The notes beneath the pieces were generated by a model that saw only the letters and a program-made list of their open reading frames with translations, did no database searches and had not been told where the DNA came from. DNA of 64,000 bases from Rhodoferax sp. TS-BS-61-7. GTDB lineage: Bacteria > Pseudomonadota > Gammaproteobacteria > Burkholderiales > Burkholderiaceae_C. Within the stretch, counting starts at the first letter, position 1, and each line of letters opens with the position of its first letter. Both the position numbers and the translations under genes were made by a program. The stretch spans positions 1,171,733 to 1,235,732 of the forward strand of contig NZ_PTQY01000001.1 in NCBI RefSeq assembly GCF_002943465.1, read 5' to 3'. Shown one piece after another: positions 23,594-33,615 of the stretch.

Positions 23594-24763
23594 TTAGGCG
23601 GCGGTGCGGCGCTGGTGCAAAGCCAGCCACAGCAGGGCCGCGCCGGTCAGCAGCACCAGGGGCAGCGAGCCCAGGTTGAGCCAGGTCCAGCCGCTGGTCA
23701 CCACCAGCGCGCCGGACGCCAGCGAGCTCAGCGCCATCACCGCAAACACGGCAAAGTTGATAGCCGCCTGGGCCCGGTCTTTTTCCTCGGGCCGGTACGC
23801 CGCCAGCGACAGCGTGGTGCTGCCGGTGAACAGGAAGTTCCAGCCCACCCCGAGCAGGAACAGCGCGATGGTGAACTGGTGCAGCTCCACACCGGTGAGC
23901 GCCACCGCAATACACAACAGGTTCAGCAATACACCCACACCCATGATGGGGAGGGTGCCGAAGCGTTTGATCAGGTGGCCGGTGAAAAAACCTGGCGCAA
24001 ACATGCCGATCACATGCCACTCCAGCACAAAAGCCGCATCGTCAAAACCCAGGCCACATTGCTGCATGGCCAGTGGCGTGGCCGCCATCAGCAAGTTCAT
24101 GACGCCGTACCCCAGCGCGGCGCAGATACAGGCCACCATAAAGGCCGGCTGGCGTGCAATCTCCCAGAGCGGGCGGCCCCGCAGCGTCTGGGCGGTAGGC
24201 GGCTGGTGCGCCGGAAACTGCACAAACGCCATCAGCAGCATGGCCAGCAGGGCCACACCGGCCAGCACCACGTAGGCGCCGGCAAACGGCACCTCCAGCA
24301 GCGTGCGGGTGCGCGCCGCCAGGTTGGGCCCGGCAACGGCGCCGATCAAACCACCGGCCAGCACCAGCGACACGGCTTTTTCGCGGAACGCGGGCAGCGC
24401 CAGTTCGGCGGCCGCAAAGCGGTAGAGCTGGCCGTTGGCGCTGTAATAACCCGCCACCACGGTGGCGGCCACCAGCCACCAAAACTGCTTCTCGGCCACG
24501 GCCCAGGCACCCAGCAGCGCAGAGACCACGGCCACCGCCAGTCCAATCTGGAAGGAGATACGCCGCCCATAACGCGCCTGGGTCTGCGCCACCAGTGGCG
24601 TGGCCAGTGCCCCGCCCACCACATACCCCATGACGGGCAGTGTCGCCATCCAGCCATAAGGGGCGAGTGCTAGCCCCACCAGGCCGTTGATGGCGATGAA
24701 GGTGACGTTGTTGGTAAGGAACAGTCCCTGGCACAGGGCCAGCAGCCAGAGGTTGCGGTTCAT
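23594..24763 (-). CDS. MFS transporter
   Basis: A 389-residue 12-helix major facilitator. Loop 2-3 carries the degenerate MFS signature (AQTQARYGRRISFQIGLA, about 60-77), a central loop lies near residue 190, and YRPEEKDRAQAAINF occurs in the second half. Substrate cannot be told from sequence; it resembles drug/solute antiporters of the YajR/multidrug type only broadly. It is downstream of rsmE on the same strand with a 27-base gap and convergent with the chalcone-isomerase-like gene. Confidence 0.85.
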   Translation of the reverse strand: MNRNLWLLALCQGLFLTNNVTFIAINGLVGLALAPYGWMATLPVMGYVVGGALATPLVAQTQARYGRRISFQIGLAVAVVSALLGAWAVAEKQFWWLVAATVVAGYYSANGQLYRFAAAELALPAFREKAVSLVLAGGLIGAVAGPNLAARTRTLLEVPFAGAYVVLAGVALLAMLLMAFVQFPAHQPPTAQTLRGRPLWEIARQPAFMVACICAALGYGVMNLLMAATPLAMQQCGLGFDDAAFVLEWHVIGMFAPGFFTGHLIKRFGTLPIMGVGVLLNLLCIAVALTGVELHQFTIALFLLGVGWNFLFTGSTTLSLAAYRPEEKDRAQAAINFAVFAVMALSSLASGALVVTSGWTWLNLGSLPLVLLTGAALLWLALHQRRTAA

Positions 24764-24790
24764 GGGGGCGCGCCCGAAGGAGTGGTGGGA

Positions 24791-25513
24791 TTAGGGCAGC
24801 AGTGCCAGGGTGGTGAGTGCGGCCAAAGCAGCAGTTTCCGCACGCAGTATGCGCGGCCCCAGTGACACGGGGGCAAAGCCCTGGGCCAGCGCCAGGTCTT
24901 CTTCGGCGGGGCCCAGGCCCCCTTCGGGGCCCGAAAGGAACATGGCCTCTTGCGTGGGCGTCTTGGCATGTAATGCCACGCTGCCTTCGCGCAACGACAG
25001 CAGCAGGCGCTGGGAATCATCGGTGGTGGGCAGGGTCTTGAGCCACTGCGCCAGCGTGAGCACCGGGTGCACCGTGGGCACGCGGTTGCCGCCGCACTGT
25101 TCGCAGGCGGAGATGGCCACGCTTTGCCAGTGCGCCACTTTTTTCTCGGCGCGTTCACCACTGAGGCGCAGCACGCTGCGCTCGGTCATCAGCGGCTGGA
25201 TGCTGGCCACGCCGAGTTCGGTGGCTTTTTCCACCAGCCAGTCCATGCGGTCATTGGCCGGCATGCCCACGGCCAGGTGCACGCGGCGGGTGGGTTCGCG
25301 TTCGGTGGCGCGGTGGGTGCCCACTTGCACCTGCACATCGCTGCGGCCCATGCGGGTGACGGTGGCGTCGAACTCTTCGGTGCTTTCGCCGTTGAACAGC
25401 GTGATGGCATCGCCCGGCTGCAGGCGCAGCACTTGCACATGGCGCGCCGCACCGGCAGGCAGCTCCAGCAGGGCGTTAGTCACCAGCGGCGTGGGGCAGT
25501 AGAAGCGGGGCAT
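24791..25513 (-). CDS. rsmE: 16S rRNA m3U1498 methyltransferase RsmE
   Basis: A 240-residue SPOUT methyltransferase that methylates N3 of U1498 in 16S rRNA. The N-terminal PUA-like domain (HVQVLRLQPGDAITLFNG) spans about 1-70; the knotted SAM domain includes EKATELGV (about 92), SERS/TERSV, LSGPEGGLGPAEEDLA (about 197-212) and the C-terminal LGPRILRAETA (about 222-232), the family signature. It lies between amgK and an MFS gene on the minus strand; the 80-base space to amgK is nearly all a family A repeat. Confidence 0.95.
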   Translation of the reverse strand: MPRFYCPTPLVTNALLELPAGAARHVQVLRLQPGDAITLFNGESTEEFDATVTRMGRSDVQVQVGTHRATEREPTRRVHLAVGMPANDRMDWLVEKATELGVASIQPLMTERSVLRLSGERAEKKVAHWQSVAISACEQCGGNRVPTVHPVLTLAQWLKTLPTTDDSQRLLLSLREGSVALHAKTPTQEAMFLSGPEGGLGPAEEDLALAQGFAPVSLGPRILRAETAALAALTTLALLP

Positions 25514-25523
25514 GGGGCTATTT

Positions 25524-25588
25524 TGCTATTAAATCAGGAGCTGTTTGCGCAATATCCACGGGGTCTAGAGGTCAATTTTGCTTATAAA
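25524..25588 (+). repeat. Dispersed repeat family A, copy 5
   Basis: TTGCTATTAAATCAGGAGCTG, here cut short in quotation, then TTTGCGCAATATCCACGGGG, a CTAGAGG arm and a CTTATAAA end. It fills the amgK-rsmE intergenic space. Confidence 0.85.
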
Positions 25589-25593
25589 CTGCG

Positions 25594-26748
25594 TTATGAG
25601 CGACCAAAGACGAAGGCCGTGGGTATTTCGATGCCCTCGATGTTCTCCACCAGACGCAGCAGGGGTTTGAGCTGCATGTAGCGGCCACAGGTGCTGCGGA
25701 TGTAGTCGATAAAACGCGGCGTGTCGGCCAGGTACTTGGGTTTGCCGTCGCGCAGCGTCAGGCGCGCAAAGATGCCCGCGATCTTGAGGTGGCGCTGCAG
25801 GCCCATCCACTCCACGCCACGGTAGAACTCGCCAAAGTCGTCGCCCACGGGCAGGCCGGCCTTGCGCGCTTTTTCCCAGTAGCGGATGGTCACGTCCAGG
25901 CAAAAACTTTCGTCCCAGCTCAGGAAGGCGTCGCGCATCAAGCTGGCGATGTCGTAGGTGATGGGGCCGTAGACGGCGTCCTGGAAATCTAGCACGCCCA
26001 GGGTGGTTGCGTCCAGCTTGGGGGGCAGGCCGTCCAAGGGGACCATCAGGTTACGCGGCATGAAGTCGCGGTGCACATAGACGCTGGGCCAAGAGAGGTT
26101 GTTTTCGATCAACAACGCAAAAGTATCGTCCAGCACCTTGCGCTGGGCCGCATCGAGCGTAACTTGGCGGTGTCCGGCGACGTACCACTGGGGGAACAGC
26201 TCCAGCTCGCGCAGTAGCAGCGCGTGGTCGTAGGGGGGCAGCACGTTGGGTTGGGAGGCCAACTGCCACTGCACCAGCGTGTCCACCGCGCCCAGGTAAA
26301 GGTCCAGCGGCGGGGCGCTGAGTGCCTGGCCGGTGGCGCTGAAGGTGGGGTTCAGGTCGCCGCGGGCGTCCATCAGCTGCATCATGGTCAGCGTGCCCAG
26401 GTCGCTCAGCAGCATGAAACCGTGGGCCTGGTCCCAGTCCAGGATGTCGGGCGCGCGCAAACCTGCTTGTGCCAAAAGTTTGGCGATGTCCACAAAGGGC
26501 TGGCAATTTTCCTTGTCGGGTGGCGCGTCCATGATGACCCGCGTGCCGCTGGGGCCCTGCACCCGGAAATAACGGCGAAAGCTGGCATCGGCCGAGGCCA
26601 GGCCCAGGGTGCTGGGATCGAGCTGGTGGGTGGCCTGCACCTGGTCAAACCAGGTGGCAAACAGGGCTTGGCGCTGCGGGTCGGCCCAATGGATGTCGGT
26701 GGCGGGTGCGGCGGGGGCGTTCGGGGGAAGGGCGGTGCTTGGGCTCAT
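25594..26748 (-). CDS. amgK: AmgK-like N-acetylmuramate/GlcNAc kinase
   Basis: A 384-residue aminoglycoside phosphotransferase-fold kinase. Kinase features: ASADASFRRYFRV (about 50-62), IMDAPPDKEN (about 70), YVHRDFMPRNLMV (about 225-237, catalytic Asp and Asn) and LGVLDFQDAVYGPITYDIASL (metal Asp). In Pseudomonas, AmgK phosphorylates MurNAc at C1 in cell-wall recycling and is encoded beside lptD, exactly as here; its partner MurU is encoded at 42.4 kb in this window. The annotated start ATG overlaps an alternative lptD start on the other strand through a shared CATG. Confidence 0.9.
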   Translation of the reverse strand: MSPSTALPPNAPAAPATDIHWADPQRQALFATWFDQVQATHQLDPSTLGLASADASFRRYFRVQGPSGTRVIMDAPPDKENCQPFVDIAKLLAQAGLRAPDILDWDQAHGFMLLSDLGTLTMMQLMDARGDLNPTFSATGQALSAPPLDLYLGAVDTLVQWQLASQPNVLPPYDHALLLRELELFPQWYVAGHRQVTLDAAQRKVLDDTFALLIENNLSWPSVYVHRDFMPRNLMVPLDGLPPKLDATTLGVLDFQDAVYGPITYDIASLMRDAFLSWDESFCLDVTIRYWEKARKAGLPVGDDFGEFYRGVEWMGLQRHLKIAGIFARLTLRDGKPKYLADTPRFIDYIRSTCGRYMQLKPLLRLVENIEGIEIPTAFVFGRS

Positions 26749-26851
26749 GGATAATCCATTCTACAAAGCCCCTTGGCGGCGCCTGCGGGCACCTGTCCTT
26801 GACGGGCTGTTTCTTCGAACCGATTTGCCGACCGACCCTGCGCTCCGCCCC

Positions 26852-29260
26852 ATGCGTTTTTCTCCGCGCGACCTGCCTTGCAGGCCGCTCCCCTGCCTGC
26901 CCCCGCTGACCCGCCTGGTTGCCCTGGTGGCCCTGGCGTGCGTGCAGATGGCGGCGCAGGCCCAGCAGGAGTCGCCCGCCGCAGAGGGCCCCGAGGCAGA
27001 GCCCGCCCGCCTGACCGCAAGCCCCAAGCTCGTAGAGTCCTTGTCGCCGGCCCAGCGCAACGAGGCGCCGACCTTCTTGATGGGTGAACGCATCTCGGGC
27101 CGCCCGGACCTGGAGACGGTGGTGGAAGGCCAGGCGGAATTGCGCAAGCCCGGCACCGTTATCAAGGCGGACCGGCTGGAGTACAACGCGGCCACCGACC
27201 GCGCCAAGGCGAGCGGCAATGTGCGCATCAACCGCGGTGGCAATGTGTTTGAAGGCCCGCTGTTGGAGCTCCAGGTGGAGACCTTTGAGGGCTTTTTTGT
27301 GGAGCCGCGTTACCAGTTTCTGCAGGGTGATGCCCATGGCGAGGCCAGCCGTGCCGACTTTGTGGACGCCAACACCACCGTGGTCCACAACGCCACCTAC
27401 ACCACCTGCCGGCGCAAGCCCGGCCCGGGCTGGATGCCCGATTGGGTGCTGAAGGCGGCGAACATCGAGTTTGACAGTGGTGAGGACGTGGGCATTGCCC
27501 ACGGGGGCTACCTGAGCTTCAAGGACGTGCCCATCCTGCCGGTGCCGGCGATCAGTTTTCCGCTGAGCGACAAACGCAAGTCCGGCGTGCTGCCGCCCAC
27601 CATTGGCGCGGACAGCGTGAACGGAACGCAGCTCAGCGTGCCGTATTACTGGAACATTGCCCCCAACCGCGACGCGACCATCACGCCCACGCTGATGACG
27701 GCGCGGGGCGTCGATCTGGGCGGCGAATTCCGTTACCTCGAACCCACCTACGCGGGCGTGTTGCGCGCCAATTACATGCCCAGCGACAAGCTGCGCAGTG
27801 CCGACCGCTGGGGTGCATCGGTCAACCAGACCGGCACCTGGGACACCGGCTGGCCTGAGGTGGGATCGGTGACTTACCTGCTGAATGTGAACCGGGTGAG
27901 TGACGACAACTACTGGCGCGACTTCACGGGTTCCTCCAACGGCACGCTGACGCAGCGCCTGTTGCCCAGCAATGGGTCCGTGAGCTGGTCGCAGGGCCCC
28001 TACAGCCTGAGTGCCAGCGTGCTGAAGTGGCAGACCTTGCAGGACCCTACGGCTCCGATTGTTCCGCCCTACGACCGCGTGCCCCAGTTGGTGGCCAGTT
28101 ACACGCAGACCAATGACCATGGATTCGATTGGTCCTTGCAGGGTGACTTCACGCAGTTTGAGGCGGACCGCACACTGACGCTGCAACCCAACGCGCAACG
28201 TGTGGTTGGACTGGCCCAGGTCAGCTACCCCTGGCTGGGCTCGGCCGGTTTTGTGGTGCCCAAGTTGCAGCTGCACACGGCGGCCTACCAGTTTGATGCC
28301 ATGTTGGCCGACGGCACCCGCTCGGCCGACAGCACCGTGCCCACCTTCAGTCTGGATGCGGGTCTGGTGTTTGAGCGTGACACCAGCTACTGGGGCCAAA
28401 ACATGGTGCAGACCCTGGAGCCACGCCTGTTTTATGTGCGCACCCCCTACCGCAACCAGAGCTTGCTGCCCAATTACGACACCGGCGCCAACGACTTCAA
28501 CTTCGCCACCATCTTCACCGAGAACGCCTATGGCGGGCACGACAAAATTTCGGACAACAACCTGCTCACCTTCGGGCTGACGACACGGTTCCTGGACGCC
28601 AGCACGGGCGCGCAGTTGGCGCGTTTTGGCATCGCACAACGGTTCCGGTTTGAAGACCAGCTGGTGACCCTCACCCCCACCACAGAACCGGCCCGTGCGG
28701 GCTTTAGTGATGTGCTTTTGGGGGCCGGGGTGAATCTGAATGAGCGCTGGGCGCTGGACTCGACGGTGCAGTACAACGCGCGTACCGACAGATCGGTGCG
28801 CTCCACCGTCGGAGCACGTTACAGCCCGAGCAGCTACCGGGTGCTGAATGCGGCCTACCGTTTCCAGCGCGACGTGAGTGAACAGGTGGATGTGAGCTGG
28901 CAGTGGCCCCTCAACGACCTCTGGGGCGACCGCGGCCAGGACCTGGGGGCAGGCCGCGGCCAGGGCGAAGGCCGCTACTACGCTGTGGGACGCATGAACT
29001 ACAGCATGAACGAACGCCGGCTGGTCGACACGCTTTTGGGCGTCGAGTACGATGCGGGCTGCTGGCTGGCGCGGGTGGTGGTGGGCCGGGTGCAGACCAG
29101 TACCTCCTCGGCCACCGAGAGCATCAAATTTGAGCTGGAGTTTGTGGGTTTCACCCGCCTGGGTGTGAGCCCGCTGCAGAGCCTGAAATCCAATATCTCA
29201 CGCTACCAGAACTTGCGTGACGCCGGCGGCTCCAACAGCCGCTTCAGTAACTACGATTGA
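26852..29260 (+). CDS. lptD: LPS-assembly outer-membrane protein LptD
   Basis: An 802-residue outer-membrane translocon component that inserts lipopolysaccharide into the outer leaflet with LptE. Signal peptide about 1-38 (ends MAAQAQ); periplasmic OstA/LptA-like jellyroll about 80-220 (GTVIKADRLEYNAATDRAKA); C-terminal beta-barrel with PAISFPLSDKRKSGVLPPT and a terminal aromatic-poor strand region. Only two cysteines remain in the mature part (YTTCRRK and DAGCWLA), suggesting one interdomain disulfide. I chose ATG 26852 because it gives a normal signal peptide; the upstream ATG at 26747 would add 35 residues. It is first in lptD-surA-ksgA. Confidence 0.94.
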   Translation: MRFSPRDLPCRPLPCLPPLTRLVALVALACVQMAAQAQQESPAAEGPEAEPARLTASPKLVESLSPAQRNEAPTFLMGERISGRPDLETVVEGQAELRKPGTVIKADRLEYNAATDRAKASGNVRINRGGNVFEGPLLELQVETFEGFFVEPRYQFLQGDAHGEASRADFVDANTTVVHNATYTTCRRKPGPGWMPDWVLKAANIEFDSGEDVGIAHGGYLSFKDVPILPVPAISFPLSDKRKSGVLPPTIGADSVNGTQLSVPYYWNIAPNRDATITPTLMTARGVDLGGEFRYLEPTYAGVLRANYMPSDKLRSADRWGASVNQTGTWDTGWPEVGSVTYLLNVNRVSDDNYWRDFTGSSNGTLTQRLLPSNGSVSWSQGPYSLSASVLKWQTLQDPTAPIVPPYDRVPQLVASYTQTNDHGFDWSLQGDFTQFEADRTLTLQPNAQRVVGLAQVSYPWLGSAGFVVPKLQLHTAAYQFDAMLADGTRSADSTVPTFSLDAGLVFERDTSYWGQNMVQTLEPRLFYVRTPYRNQSLLPNYDTGANDFNFATIFTENAYGGHDKISDNNLLTFGLTTRFLDASTGAQLARFGIAQRFRFEDQLVTLTPTTEPARAGFSDVLLGAGVNLNERWALDSTVQYNARTDRSVRSTVGARYSPSSYRVLNAAYRFQRDVSEQVDVSWQWPLNDLWGDRGQDLGAGRGQGEGRYYAVGRMNYSMNERRLVDTLLGVEYDAGCWLARVVVGRVQTSTSSATESIKFELEFVGFTRLGVSPLQSLKSNISRYQNLRDAGGSNSRFSNYD

Positions 29261-29265
29261 GAACC

Positions 29266-30573
29266 ATGAAATTACGCATGTGGGCCGCGGCCCTTGCCTG
29301 TGTCTGCGGTCTGGCGCTGCCATCGTTACACGCGCAAACCAGCCAGTCGCTGGATTACATCGTGGCGCTGGTGAATTCCGAGCCCATCACGCACCAGGAG
29401 CTGGAGCGTGACATCAAACGGGTCGCGCAACAAATCGCGCAGCAGGGCCAGGCAACGCCCCCGGCTGCCGAGCTGCGCCGTCTGGTGCTGGAGCGCATGA
29501 TCAGCGACCGCGCCCAGCTGCAGCTGGCCCGTGAGACCGGCATCCGTATTGATGCCCCTGCCATTGACCGTGCCGAGCAAGCCGTGGCCACCCAAAATGA
29601 GGTGGACGTTGCCGGCCTGCACCAGCGCCTGGCCAAAGACGGCGTGAGTGTTGCCACCTTCCGCAGTGGGCTGCGTGACCAACTGACGCTGAACCGCTTG
29701 CATGAGCGTGATGTGGAGTCCACCATCAAGGTGTCCGACGTGGATGTGGAGCGCGCCATGCAAGCCCAGCAGGCGGCCAACACCGACCCGCTGACCTTCG
29801 ACATCAACCTGGCCCAGATCCTGGTGGCCGTGCCCGAGAAAGCCTCAGCCGAGCAGGCCGCAGCCATCTTTGTGCAAGCCAAGCGCCTGCTGGATCGCAT
29901 CCGTGCCGGTGAAGACTTTGACCGCTTGGTGAAAGAGGCCTCGGCGGCTGACCGCAACAACGGAGGGCAGCTGGGCCTGCGCCGTGCCGACCGTTACCCA
30001 CTTTTGTTTGTCGAGGCGACCCAGGCCCTGAAGGTCGGTGAGGTGTCCGAGATCGTGCGCTCCGGTGCAGGGTTTCACATTCTCAAGGTGATTGAGAAAC
30101 GCGCGCCCACACGCCTGGTGCAAACCGTGGTCCAGAGCCGTGCGCGTCACATCCTGCTGCGTAGCAGCCCCCAGCTATCGCAGGCCCAGGCCGTTGCCAA
30201 GCTGGCCGATGCCCGCCAGCGCATTGTGAGCGGCAAGACCGACTTTGCCTCGGCAGCGCGCAGCTTGTCGCAAGACACCTCGGCCGAGCAGGGTGGTGAC
30301 TTGGGCTGGGCCAACCCAGGCATGTTTGTGCCGGAGTTTGAAGAGGCCATGAACGGACTCAAGGAAAACGAAATCAGCCAGCCCGTCGTGTCGCGTTTTG
30401 GTGTGCACCTGATCCAGCTCACGGAACGCCGTCGCGCAGAGCTGAGCCCGCAGCAGGTGCGCGAGTCGGTGCGCAACCAGTTGCGCCGCAGTCGTTATGA
30501 CGAGGCCTACCGCAACTGGGCGCAAGACGTGCGTGGCCGCGCCTACGTGGAAATGCGCGAACCACCCCAATGA
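29266..30573 (+). CDS. surA: Periplasmic chaperone/prolyl isomerase SurA
   Basis: A 435-residue chaperone for outer-membrane proteins, including LptD. Signal peptide about 1-24; SurA N-domain with [18 protein letters not shown] (about 30-47); first parvulin-type PPIase domain about 175-275 ([33 protein letters not shown]); second about 285-390 ([27 protein letters not shown]); C-terminal helix. The ATG at 29266 is five bases after lptD, so the two are co-translated. Length and domains are typical. Confidence 0.95.
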   Translation: MKLRMWAAALACVCGLALPSLHAQTSQSLDYIVALVNSEPITHQELERDIKRVAQQIAQQGQATPPAAELRRLVLERMISDRAQLQLARETGIRIDAPAIDRAEQAVATQNEVDVAGLHQRLAKDGVSVATFRSGLRDQLTLNRLHERDVESTIKVSDVDVERAMQAQQAANTDPLTFDINLAQILVAVPEKASAEQAAAIFVQAKRLLDRIRAGEDFDRLVKEASAADRNNGGQLGLRRADRYPLLFVEATQALKVGEVSEIVRSGAGFHILKVIEKRAPTRLVQTVVQSRARHILLRSSPQLSQAQAVAKLADARQRIVSGKTDFASAARSLSQDTSAEQGGDLGWANPGMFVPEFEEAMNGLKENEISQPVVSRFGVHLIQLTERRRAELSPQQVRESVRNQLRRSRYDEAYRNWAQDVRGRAYVEMREPPQ

Positions 30574-30575
30574 TG

Positions 30576-30650
30576 GCCCCCACGCTCCGCACTTCGTGTC
30601 GTTCGCTGCCCCCCGGGGGGGCCTTCGCGCCTTGGGGCGGCCCGGCAGCG
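30576..30650 (+). repeat. Dispersed repeat family B, copy 2
   Basis: GCCCCCACGCT at the left, CGCTGCCCCCCGGGGGGGC in the centre and CCTTGGGGCGGCCCGGC at the right. It occupies the surA-ksgA gap and ends 17 bases before the ksgA start. Confidence 0.85.
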
Positions 30651-30667
30651 CTCAAGCCAGGATGGCT

Positions 30668-31477
30668 ATGACCAAACACATCGCCCGCAAACGCTTTGGA
30701 CAGCACTTCCTGTCTGACCGCGGCATCATCGATGCCATCGTGGATGCCATCCATCCACAGCCGGGCCAGCCCATGGTGGAGATTGGTCCCGGCTTGGCGG
30801 CGCTGACCCAGCCGCTGGTGGAACGCCTGGGCCACCTCACAGTGATCGAGCTAGACCGCGACCTGGCCAAACGCCTGCGTAGCCACGACCAACTGACGGT
30901 CATTGAGTCTGATGTGCTCAATGTGGACTTTAGCCTTATAGATATTGCGCAAGCAGCTACTAAAACGATAGCAAATTCTGAGATCACGGCCCGGCCCAAG
31001 CTGCGCGTGGTGGGCAATCTGCCGTACAACATCTCCACCCCCATCCTGTTCCACCTGCTGGACCATGTGGACTGCATCGAAGACCAGCACTTCATGCTGC
31101 AAAAGGAGGTGATTGACCGCATGGTCGCACCGGCAGATTCTTCGGATTTCAGCCGCCTGAGCGTGATGCTGCAATGGCGTTACGCCATGGAAGACGTGCT
31201 GTTTGTGCCGCCGGAGAGCTTCGATCCACCGCCGCGGGTGGACAGTGCGGTGGTGCGCATGGTGCCATTGGCGCAGCCACCGGCGATTGACCAGAAGCTC
31301 TTTTCCGAGATGGTGCAGGTGGCGTTCAGCCAGCGCCGCAAGCTGTTGCGCCACACCCTGGGCCGCTGGTTGGAGGAAAAAGGCTTTGTGGGGACCTTCG
31401 ATGTGCAGCGCCGTGCCCAAGAGGTGCCGGTGCAGGACTACCTGGACCTGGTTCAGCAGTTGCACCCTGTCGCCTGA
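30668..31477 (+). CDS. ksgA: 16S rRNA dimethyladenosine transferase KsgA (RsmA)
   Basis: A 269-residue enzyme that dimethylates A1518/A1519 of 16S rRNA. Motifs: KRFGQHFL (about 8-15), [14 protein letters not shown] (SAM motif I), [17 protein letters not shown] (catalytic NLPY) and the C-terminal domain with [14 protein letters not shown] chose ATG 30668 because AGG ends six bases before it, whereas the ATG at 30662 directly touches the AGG. Oddity: between NVDF and [13 protein letters not shown] an extra segment ([17 protein letters not shown]) is encoded by an in-frame family A repeat in reverse orientation; related enzymes have a short loop there. Catalytic motifs are intact. Confidence 0.94.
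   Translation: MTKHIARKRFGQHFLSDRGIIDAIVDAIHPQPGQPMVEIGPGLAALTQPLVERLGHLTVIELDRDLAKRLRSHDQLTVIESDVLNVDFSLIDIAQAATKTIANSEITARPKLRVVGNLPYNISTPILFHLLDHVDCIEDQHFMLQKEVIDRMVAPADSSDFSRLSVMLQWRYAMEDVLFVPPESFDPPPRVDSAVVRMVPLAQPPAIDQKLFSEMVQVAFSQRRKLLRHTLGRWLEEKGFVGTFDVQRRAQEVPVQDYLDLVQQLHPVA
30931..30976 (-). repeat. Dispersed repeat family A, copy 6 (inside ksgA)
   Basis: On the minus strand: TTTGCTATCGTTTTAGTAGC then TGCTTGCGCAATATCTATAA. It is in frame within ksgA and free of stop codons in that frame. Confidence 0.8.
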
Positions 31478-31495
31478 CAGACCCGGTGGTGCGCG

Positions 31496-33568
31496 TCAGC
31501 CGTCGCTGATGGGCATGGCGGTGGCGCCCTCAACACGCTCCGGCGCCGTCATGGGCAGGGTGATGCTGAAGCTTGCACCCGCGCCAAGGCGGCTGTGGAC
31601 TTCAATACGCCCGCCCAACACGCTGTGCACCAGGTTGTGCACGATGTGCAGGCCCAGCCCCGATCCACCCTGGCCCAGCCGGGTGGTGAAGAAGGGGTCA
31701 AACACGCGGTGCAGATTCTCGGGCACGATGCCGCGGCCACTGTCCCGCACCTCAATCACCACCTGTTTGCCATCCGGCGCCCAGGCTTGTACTTCCACCA
31801 TGCCTTCTTCGCCGGGTTCAAAACCGTGCAGCACCGCGTTGTTGATCAAGTTGGTCAACACTTGACCCAGCGGGCCGGGGTAGCTGTCCATGGTCAGCCC
31901 CTCCTCGATGTGTGTGTGAACGTTGCACGCCGTCTTGCGCAGCGCAGGGTTCAGGGTGACCAGGATTTCTGCGACCACCGCGCCCAGGTCAAACTTGCGC
32001 CGTTGTGAGCTGGTCTGGTCCACCGCCACCTGCTTGAAACTGGCTACCAAGGCCGCAGCCCGTCCCAAGTTGCGCACCAGGATTTCGGAAGCCAGTTGCA
32101 TGTCGGTCAGCAGGGTTTGCAGGTCGGACTTGCGCAGCCCGCTGTGGACCAAGCCCTGAAAACTCTCGATGCGGTGCTCCAGCGTGCTGGCCACCGTCAG
32201 GCCATTGCCGATCGGGGTGTTGAGCTCGTGGGCCACACCGGCCACCAGGGAGCCCAGCGCGGCCAGTTTCTCGCTCTGCACCAGTTGGTCCTGTGCAATT
32301 TGCAGCGTAGACAGGGCCTGTGAGAGCTCCGCATTGGCACCCTGCAGTTCCGCGGTGCGCCGCGCAACACGGGCCTCCAACTGGGCATTGAGCTCCAGAA
32401 TGCCCTCCTGGGCGTGCTTGCGCTCGGTGATGTCAAAGTAGGTGAACAGCACCATGGTGCGGTTCATTTCGTCAAACAGCCGGGTCGACAGCGAGATCCA
32501 GCGCAACTCCCCGTTGCGGCGGCGCATTTGCACCTCCACGTCGGTGAAGGCGGTGCCCTCCGCCGTCATGCGCAGCAGGCGCGTGCGTTCCTCGGGGTCC
32601 ACCCACACATTCAGCGTAAGGCCCGATTTGCCCTGGTCCTCGACCGGGTCAAAACCAAAAGCATCGAACCAGGCCAGGTTCCACTGGGTGGTCTGGTATT
32701 GGTTTTCGTCGCTGGAATAACACATGGGCAGCGGGGATTGGTCGAACAGGCGGACAAAGCGGGATTCGCTTTCCTGCAGAGCGCGGGCGGCCTTGCGTTC
32801 GTCAGTCACATCGCGCAGCAGGGCAATGATGTAACGTTCGCCGCGCGACTCGAAGACCACAGCATTGAGCAGTGCCTCGCGTACCTGGCCCTTGGCGTTC
32901 AGGGCCATGGGGAAGTCGTTCACGGCGCCCTCTGTTTCCAGCAGCGTAATCAGGCTGGGGCGTTTCTCCGGTTCGGCCCAGATGCGCAGCTCGGTGGATG
33001 TTTTGCCTAGCGCCTCTGCCCGTGCGATGCCGGTGATGCGCTCAAAGGCTGCGTTTACTTCTACATAACGTCCGTCAGTCACGCGGGAAATGGACATGAA
33101 ATCCGGTGTGAGCTGGAACGCGGCCTTGAACTGCTCGTGCACGATGTTGTGTTCGGTCACGTCGCGGGCAATCCAGACGGCGTGTGAGTGTTCCGGCCCG
33201 TCCAGTGCAATCAGGGCGCAGTTGACCACACAGTCCCGCAGCGCACCATCACGTCGGCGCAGGGTCACCAGGTGGTTGCGAACCGACCCGGCACGCATCA
33301 TTTCTGCGACCAGGGCGACCCGCTGTTCGGGGTGGGCCCACACATTGAAGTCCAGCATGCGCCGCCCCAGGACTTCTTCGCGTCGGTAGCCGCTGATGGT
33401 CTCAAAACCGGAGTTGGCCTTGGCGATGGTGCTGTCGCTCAGGCGGGTGATGACAATCCAGTCGGCGCTGGTGTTGAAGACCCGCGAGAAGGTGTCCTCT
33501 CCGTCCGAAAGTGCGTTCAGAATCCGGCGCCTGAGCGCCTTGGGGAGAAACCTTGCCAGGATGCCCAT
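31496..33568 (-). CDS. Multi-PAS sensor histidine kinase
   Basis: A 690-residue soluble kinase with no TM segment. Three PAS domains cover about residues 25-140, 150-270 and 275-395, ended by DVTEHN, DVTDERKA and DITERKHA linkers. A coiled coil (LNAQLEARVARRTAELQGAN) leads to the phospho-acceptor region KLAALGSLVAGVAHELNTPIG (His about 450) and an HATPase domain with NLINNAVLHG (N box), DSGRGI (G1), FFTT and GSGLGLHIV (G2). No response regulator is adjacent, so its partner is elsewhere. It is convergent with ksgA, 18 bases apart. Input signal unknown. Confidence 0.9.
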   Translation of the reverse strand: MGILARFLPKALRRRILNALSDGEDTFSRVFNTSADWIVITRLSDSTIAKANSGFETISGYRREEVLGRRMLDFNVWAHPEQRVALVAEMMRAGSVRNHLVTLRRRDGALRDCVVNCALIALDGPEHSHAVWIARDVTEHNIVHEQFKAAFQLTPDFMSISRVTDGRYVEVNAAFERITGIARAEALGKTSTELRIWAEPEKRPSLITLLETEGAVNDFPMALNAKGQVREALLNAVVFESRGERYIIALLRDVTDERKAARALQESESRFVRLFDQSPLPMCYSSDENQYQTTQWNLAWFDAFGFDPVEDQGKSGLTLNVWVDPEERTRLLRMTAEGTAFTDVEVQMRRRNGELRWISLSTRLFDEMNRTMVLFTYFDITERKHAQEGILELNAQLEARVARRTAELQGANAELSQALSTLQIAQDQLVQSEKLAALGSLVAGVAHELNTPIGNGLTVASTLEHRIESFQGLVHSGLRKSDLQTLLTDMQLASEILVRNLGRAAALVASFKQVAVDQTSSQRRKFDLGAVVAEILVTLNPALRKTACNVHTHIEEGLTMDSYPGPLGQVLTNLINNAVLHGFEPGEEGMVEVQAWAPDGKQVVIEVRDSGRGIVPENLHRVFDPFFTTRLGQGGSGLGLHIVHNLVHSVLGGRIEVHSRLGAGASFSITLPMTAPERVEGATAMPISDG

Positions 33569-33615
33569 GCCAACGAGTGTCTATGTGTTTGGCGCAATAG
33601 TACAGCGCTAAAAAT

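Noticed and set aside
26645..28639. A 664-codon minus-strand frame across lptD.
   Set aside because: Shadow of lptD; the plus frame has a signal peptide and LptD motifs.
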